From Takakia lepidozioides (lineage: Eukaryota > Streptophyta > Takakiopsida > Takakiales > Takakiaceae): DNA of 64,000 nt. The notes beneath the pieces were generated by a model. It worked only from the letters and a program-made list of their open reading frames with translations. It did not search any database and was not told the origin of the DNA. The stretch spans positions 41,709,053 to 41,773,052 of the forward strand of contig CM060732.1 in the NCBI GenBank assembly GCA_030704615.1, written 5' to 3'. The translations under genes and the position numbers were made by a program. Shown here piece by piece: positions 57,707 to 64,000 of this stretch (positions are counted from its first letter, which is position 1; each line of letters begins with the position of its first letter).

Positions 57707-60700
57707 GTGACACAGTTGATAAAATCAGGCACCTCAACTATGACCATTGCTTCTGAAAGAAGATCAAGACAAGGAGTCCACAATGCCTCTTCTGGCACTT
57801 TTGGGCATGTGAAGATGCTTTGTGCGGCAGGCAGACTGACAGAGGCTCTACAGACTTTAAACCAAGGAGGCATTTCAGCAGATTCAGATGTGTATGTCTG
57901 TCTCTTGCTTAAGTGCATCAAGATGGAAGATCTGGAAGCTGGAAAGCAGGTGCACACTCACATTATCAAAAGTGGATTCACGACAAATGTTTTTCTACTC
58001 AACACCCTTGTCAACATGTATGTTAAGCGTGGGAGCATCATGGATGCTCACCAAGTGTTCAACAGAATGCCTCTACGATCTTTGATCACGTGGAATATAA
58101 TGTTGGCAGGATTTACCAAGCATGGGTGTGGTAGGAATGCTTTGGAGACCTATGAGCAAATGCTGCGCGAAGGGGTGAAGCCCAACCACGTCACATTTGT
58201 TTGTGTATGCAATGCGTGTGCAAGCCTGGGAGCTCTGGAAAAGGGGAAAGAGGTCCATGGTGACATTGTCAAAGCTGGAATTGTATCAGATGTCATTCTG
58301 AACACTGCCTGGTGGACATGTATGCCAAATGTGGGTGCATTAAGGATGTGAAGGGAGTTTTCAACACTATGGCTGAATGAGATGTGATGTCATGGAACGC
58401 GATGCTTGCAGGGACGGGTATGGAGGCTTTGGAGACCTATGATCAAATGATGGGGGAAGGGGTGAAGCCCGACCACATCACATTTGTGTGCATTTGCAAT
58501 GCGTGTGCAAGCCTGGCAGCTCTGGAAAGGGCAAAGAGGTCCATGGCGACATTGTCAGAGCTGCAATTGTACCAAATGTCATTCTGAACAATACCCTTGT
58601 GGACATGTATGAAGGGAGTGTTCGACTGTATGGCTGAACGAGATGTGGTGTCGTGGAGTGCGATGATTGCAGGATATGCACAGTAAGGGGGCGGGATGGA
58701 GGCTTTGGAGACCTATGAGCAAATGATGTGCGAACGGGTGAAGCCCAACCACATAATGTTTGTTTGCATTTGCAATGCGTGTGCAAGCCTGGCAGCCCTG
58801 GAAAAGTGCAAGGAGGTCCATGGTGACATTGTCAAATCTGGAATTGTACCCGTTGTCATTCTGAACACTGCCCTGGTGGACATGTATGTCAAATGTGGGT
58901 GCATCGAGGATGCAAAGGGAGTCTTCGACAGTATGGCTGAACGAGATGTGGTGTCGTGGAGTGCGATGATTGCAGGATATGCACAGCAAGGGTGCAGGAT
59001 GGAGGCTTTGGAGACCTTGAGCAAATGATGTGCGAAGGGGCGAAGATGGTCAACTGGAGGCAGCAGTTGCAGCGGCACAGTTGATAGAATCAGTTTGTGT
59101 TTGCAATGCGTGTGCAAGCCTGGGAGCCCTGGGAAAGGGGAAAGAGGTCCATGGTGACATCATCAAAGCTGGAATTGTACCAGATGTCATTCTGAACACT
59201 GCCTGGTGGACATGTAGGCCAAATGTGGGTGCATTAAGGATGCAAAGGCAGTTTTCAACAATATGGCCGAACGAGATGTGGTGTCGTGGAGCGCGATGCT
59301 TGCAGGGTATGCACTGCAGGGACGTGGGGCATAGAACTTCCCTGAACTTGTTTCCAGATGCAGAGAGAAAAGGTAGATTGTCAATACCTGATGTGTGGGC
59401 ACCCAATTGTTTATATCAAGGTAGGCTCAGCCTCGAGATTTTGGAAGTTGTTGAACAGAGGTGATGAGCAGAAAACAGATATTGTCTTCAGGCAGCACTG
59501 GCACGTCCTGCCATCAGTGGGGACCTGAGAACTTTCATTGTGAGAAAGGATTGGAACACTGGCTGGAAGCAAACACTGCAGGCATCTTCACTGGCTGAGG
59601 AGAGAAGTGGGAGTGGCGAGGAACAATCATAGCACACAGGCATGTCGACATGTGTTCCGGTATCCTCCCCACCTCCGGCTTTCCCTCGCACTGTCAATGC
59701 AGCCACCTTCAGTTTGTCAACCCAGCTATCTGGCGCCTGTAGGCCCTGCAAGCGCCCGTAGGTATGCTGTGCTACTTTACAACAGCCTGCATGCAACAGA
59801 ATGTCATTCTGTCACTTTCTCAGCCGATCAGTCACTTGATTGGTGTTTAAACTTTTGCTAGCCAACCCAGTGCTGTAAGTAACAGAGACGAGGAGAAGCT
59901 GTGGAGTGAATACTTTTCTGACCCCAGTGCTCGTGGTGTGCTTGTGCATGCCTGGCAGCCCTGGAAAATGGCAAAGAGGTCCATGGTGACATCATCAAAG
60001 CCGGAATTGTACCAGATGTCATTTTGGACACTGCCCTGGTGGACATGTATGCCAAATGTCAGCATTGAGGATGCAAAGGGAGTTTCTGACAATATGGCTG
60101 AACGAGGTATGGTGTCGTGGAGGGCGATGATCGCAGGATATGCCCATCATGGTTGTCATAGGGAGATCCTGCAACTATTGGAAAGAATGCAAAAGGAAGG
60201 CTTCAATCCAGACAGTAGTGCCTTTCTATGTGTTCTCTCTGCATGCAGCCATGCTGGCCTACTGGATGAAGGAAGATGCTACTTCAATTCCTGAGTCCAG
60301 ATCATGGTGTGACTCCGACGGTAAAGCACTTTGGCTGCATGGTGGACCTTCTTGGACGTGCGGGCAATTGGATGAAGCAGAGGACCTCATTAATAAAATG
60401 CCAATGGAACCAGATGCTGTGGTGTGGATGGCCTTGCTTGGTGCCTGCAGAAGCCATGGCAATCGCAAAGGTGAGTGAGATGATGAAGGTCAGAGGGGTT
60501 AAAAAGGAGCCAGGTCGCTGCTGCATTGAGGTTGGGAACAGGGTGCACACCTTTGTTGTAGGTGACAAATTGCATCCCAAAATTAAGGAAATCCATGCTA
60601 AGCTGAGAAGATTGTCTGGGCAGATGAATTAGGAGGCAGGGTATGTGCCTGACACACGCTTTGTATCACATGGAGCAAAAGGAAGCTTCTCTTTGCTACC

Positions 60701-60910
60701 ACAGTGAGAAGCTGGCCATTGGTTTTGGGCTGATAAGCATAGCCCCTAGGACGCCTCTGCGTCTCATCAAGAATCTGCGGGTGTGTGGTGACTGCCACAC
60801 CTCCACCAAGTTCATCTCAAAGATTGTTGGCCAAGCAATTGTTGTATGGGATGCTAACCGCTTTCACCACTTTAAAGAATGGGGTTTGTTCTTGTGGGGA
60901 TTACTGGTGA
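57707..60910 (+). pseudogene. PPR-DYW protein pseudogene with near-identical PLS triplets
   Basis: The N-terminal part (57707-58290) is a good PLS array: 'QVHTHIIKSGFTTNVFLLNTLVNMYVKRGSIMDAHQVFNRMP'. Then blocks of about 100 codons recur near 58.2, 58.45, 58.7, 59.1 and 59.95 kb (EGVKPNH.TFVC.CNACASL.ALEKGKEVHGDIVKAGIVPDVILN). One-base losses in GCCCTGGTGG shift the frame at about 58308 and 59204. About 600 bp of foreign sequence (59.33-59.93 kb) interrupts the array. E/E+ motifs follow (60.2-60.63 kb), then a DYW deaminase domain with [11 protein letters not shown], the zinc motif CGDCH, and after a one-base shift at about 60876 the terminal GVCSCGDYW and stop (60908-60910). DYW proteins edit organellar C to U. 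The many lesions make this copy inactive. Confidence 0.85.
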
Positions 60911-61289
60911 AACGTTGTCTTGTTTGTTGGAATGGTTCGGATGCCTTGCTTCATTCTTTGATCTGTGTAGCTACTCAGTTCGTCCACCATTTCCTGAGAA
61001 TGTTGGCCATGATGTACTGTTGAGGGCATTTCCGTACCATAGATCCACAGGAAACAGTAGCGGGGTCTACAGGTAGTTAGTGAAGGGGGGGATTTTGACT
61101 GTCTCTGGTGAAAGTGGAAAGAAATCAGAGTGCTGTCATATTTCTGGTGTGGGTGGTGGATCTTCTCCAAAGCTTGAAGATGAAAGTTGATTAGAGGGGC
61201 GGCCTTGTGCACAAGTTTGTTCAGCATCTTTTATTTGGACAAGTTTGTATATTTCTCGTGGTGCTGCTTCAGATTGAGCAGATTAGTAT

Positions 61290-61510
61290 CACCTTTGTAT
61301 CTCTTCTGTGTGCATGTAGCTTTGGGGGTCTTGAAGGCCATCACTACTTTGATTCCATGACTGAAGCTCGTGGCCTCACGCCTACAGTTGAGCATTTTGG
61401 CTGCATGGTAGACCTTTTTAGCTGTGTAGGGCGATTGGATGAGGCAGAGGACCTCATAACTAAAATGCCCATCCAACCAGATGTTGGGGTGTGGAGGTGC
61501 CTGCAGAGTT
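61290..61510 (+). pseudogene. PPR E-motif fragment
   Basis: A short stretch reads '[51 protein letters not shown]', the last PPR and E motif of a PLS protein, with no repeats before and no DYW after. It is a separate relic downstream of the larger pseudogene. Confidence 0.75.
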
Positions 61511-61559
61511 CATGGCTATGTATCATCGCGTGTGATGGACACTTTTGGGTATGTTAAAT

Positions 61560-62120
61560 GCTACTTACAGTATCTGATTGCCAGCGTATCGTCTGACTCA
61601 TTGGCAACTCTCAAGGTTAGTGGTGGCATTCTCATAGTAGATAGTAATTGTATAGAGCCGCAATGCAGCCACCAGTGGAGAGGTTACTCTAGCTGGGCTG
61701 TAACAAACCCTGCTGACCTACTTAGGTGCATATCAAGCACATGCTTGTGATATGGTAATGAGCAACTAGCATATCATGCCTGCTTCAACTAAGGGAACCA
61801 AATGACTCTCTCCATGTGCGACTCCAACAACATTATATAGATCTTGCAACACTGCTCTAACATGCTGTTTTGTCGTTCTTGATACTTCAATTTGTGACTT
61901 CACTTGAGAGGCTCAAAGTGTGAGAATAGGTTTCTCTCATATTCTATACAAACTGATAAAAAGGTCAACCAATTGAGAGGCTAATCAACAGTGTGTTGGC
62001 AAGCTTCACAAGCTTTGACTTGTATTTCGTTCTCGACTTGACCCCGGCTTCCTTCAAGTGCTCAATCATTTTTAACAAGCTTTTTTGATTTATGGCAAAT
62101 AGAATAATAGAAATTAATAT
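61560..62120. other. Intergenic, no gene seen
   Basis: AT-rich sequence without recognisable coding or RNA features, ending at the A-rich tail of the LINE. Confidence 0.4.
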
Positions 62121-64000
62121 ATCTTCTTCTTTTTTTCTTTTTTTCTTTTTTTCTTTTTTCCTTCGCGGAACAGGGGTGTGTGGCCCTGTTTTACTTTATT
62201 GAAAAAGGGAAAGATACAAGCATAGCATCATGAGGAAAAAATAACCTCAATATCAAAGTGCCATAGAGGTTGATGTAAGAAGCCACTGCTTCGTAACCAA
62301 AAGGCAACAGTCTGCAGAGAAAGAGTCTGATAAGGTCTGGTAATGAGAGAAGAGAAGATAAAGCTTAGACTCAAGAGTCAAGTCCATCTAAGAAAGGGTG
62401 TCAAAGGACCGTTGCACAATCGATTTGCCCTTCCTAACTGATTTTCTATGCCTCCAATTGACCTCATGGTCCTCCCGATCCAGCGGGGTATGCATCGCAC
62501 TAAGCGAACTGCCAACCTGATAGGATGGTGTCGCTCCAGAGAACTCAGGAATCAGATTGCCTGGTGCAGATTTTGCCCCCTTTGCCCCAGGAGTTGTCAA
62601 ACTCATCGAGAAGTTGAGTCCTTCTTCTCAGGCCACATCTGCATAGAGCTTCCCCAATAACCTGCCAAGCCTTCCTAGCATCAGACATTAAATCTGATTG
62701 AACCATAAACAATATAACCCTAGCGTTGCTCCATTTGTTAGCAAAAACAAAACCACATTTGGCTTTCCAGATATTCCATAGCGTCTGAGCTCTGAGGGAA
62801 GCCCATACCGGGCAAGGTGACCACAATGCATCCTCTTGAAAATTAAGAAGTAACACTGAGGTATCATCCCGAGGGAGAGGGTTCCAGAAGGAGTAGAAAT
62901 TCCGGACCATACGCCAGAAAGCACGGGCAGCGTGACAGTATAGTAGGCAATGCTCCATGGTTTCAGGCACGTTCATGTTGCAAAGCTTACAAACTGAGCT
63001 AGCATCAGAAACAGAGTAAGAGACTGGGAGAATTCTGTTAACCATCTTCCATAGAAAGCCCGACAGCTTTGCAGCCTGGTCTTTCCTCCAAATATCATTC
63101 CAAATGCACTTCCAAGATTTGGGATGGCCAGAGAAATGAGCCCATTTCTTGGTAAGCTTGAGATCCACTGGGATATGGAAGTTTAGTAAAGAGTACCCTT
63201 TCTTGACCATGTAAGAGAAGAAAGGCGAGTGCTTCTTATCTTGCCAAATCCATTCACCAGGGTCGAACTGTAGCAAGGTTAGCGGAGCCAACAAAAACCA
63301 GAGGAAGTGAGAGCTTTGGTGGCAGCCATTGGCCGCTGAAGGGGCTGATCTTGCCAGTGTTCATACAAATGACTCTGATGGCATAGAGGGCAACTTCCTC
63401 GCAATGAGAAATTTCAGGAGAGTGTAAAAAACCAGAAGGGTGGACTTTAAACAACCAGCCCCGAAGGGAAGAGCTATCCCGGGACATAGCAAAGAAAGCT
63501 TTTTTGGGAATGATACCCTCCAAACCCCACCATGTGTTGAGGGCCTTCCTGTTCCTGGGATGGGAGGTCAGAGAAACCCAGCGGTCAGGGAAATCAGCAG
63601 TCACCATCCCCCAACCAGCAGCAGCCCGCCTACTGGTCATATCAGAGGTGACAAGCTCTCTAGGCAAAAGAGTACCATCGCTCCAAAGCTGAGTAAAGTA
63701 AGAAACCCCCGCGGCTTCCCAAAATGCCCAGCGAGGTGAACACTTAATGAGAGCTTCAGAATCTCTATTGTAATTTCCAAAGAGGGGTTGTCTGAGGGCC
63801 TCCTCAGACGTCGTGGGCTGAAGCTGAGCAAGAGAGATACGCATAGCAGTCCAAGCCCTCCATATGGATCTCCACGCACTGGAACCAGATAGAGGTTTGG
63901 CATTCGAGTTTCCACCTTGCACCACCCAACGTGCCGAGGGTGACCAAATAGAATGAGGGTTAGGCTTTGCATTTAAGAGATGTTGCCTGACTAGAATACT
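62121..64000 (-). mobile_element. Plant LINE, 3' part, running off the window
   Basis: The minus strand ends in a CTTTTTTT-type tract (62121-62163, A7G units on the element strand), the expected 3' tail. Before it, 63294-62545 encodes the zinc-binding region that follows the reverse transcriptase in plant L1-like elements: 'KLSGFLWKMVNRILPV', 'CKLCNMNVPETMEHCLLYCHAARAFWRMV', 'RAQTLWNIWKAKCGFVFANK'. Upstream (63925-63254) the same ORF2 continues in another frame ('ALNTWWGLEGIIPKKAFFAMSRDSSSLRGW'), with the break near 63290. The RT domain and 5' end would lie beyond 64000. Frameshifts indicate an inactive copy. Confidence 0.8.

Noticed and set aside
58070-59400. Long minus-strand ORFs opposite the PPR repeats
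   Set aside because: They repeat with the PPR units and are mirror frames of the coding strand.
1-64000. tRNA, rRNA or other structural RNA genes
   Set aside because: I found no cloverleaf with A and B boxes or rRNA-like segment by eye. A tRNAscan or Rfam run would be needed to exclude small ones.

Overview
The window is nuclear DNA of a land plant. Genes are split by short GT-AG introns, encoded proteins include PLS-class PPR proteins with E/DYW tails, there is a Ty1-copia element with the usual plant initiator-Met tRNA primer site, and there are two plant-type LINE fragments. The number of PPR-DYW copies, the C2-flanked 5-phosphatase and the repeat load suggest a fern, lycophyte or bryophyte rather than a flowering plant. 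That is inference; nothing in the sequence names the species.

Layout. 0-4.4 kb: a decayed leftward multi-exon gene of unknown family, rich in degenerate Gln/Thr repeats. 4.5-7.7 kb: 64-bp tandem repeats, a PPR fragment and pieces of a dispersed repeat. 7.7-11.45 kb: a leftward multi-exon pseudogene that reads as a ParB-like domain followed by a permuted DNA methyltransferase-like domain. 11.5-15.4 kb: a fold-back array, with two opposed blocks of ~118-bp units, each unit carrying a 36-bp palindrome, around a unique core with an acidic ORF. 16.2-22.65 kb: a G-box cluster, then a C2-IPPc-C2 inositol polyphosphate 5-phosphatase gene on the plus strand. 22.7-37.8 kb and 41.4-44.7 kb: a patchwork of segmental duplications holding two broken uS15 (RPS13) genes, an SLY1 fragment, two copies of a small secreted-protein gene (one split by an inversion), and a LINE 3' end. 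One uS15 copy contains an 814-bp TTAA-flanked transposon whose empty site is kept in the other copy. 39.5-41.1 kb: a leftward PPR-DYW pseudogene. 45.5-49.4 kb: a copia element with 98% identical LTRs but most of its integrase missing. 50.4-55.0 kb: a nearly intact six-exon STT3 oligosaccharyltransferase gene with one 1-nt lesion. 56.2-61.5 kb: dispersed repeats and a plus-strand PPR-DYW pseudogene with near-identical triplets. 62.1-64 kb: the 3' half of a leftward LINE running off the window.

Functionally, only STT3 (N-glycosylation in the ER), the 5-phosphatase (phosphoinositide signalling) and the secreted-protein gene at 30 kb look potentially active. Most other coding DNA is broken by single-base lesions, in-frame stops or rearrangement. 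The 2-nt lesion shared by both uS15 copies shows that at least some breaks are real, while lone homopolymer indels such as those in STT3 could be assembly errors. All coordinates and splice sites were read by eye.
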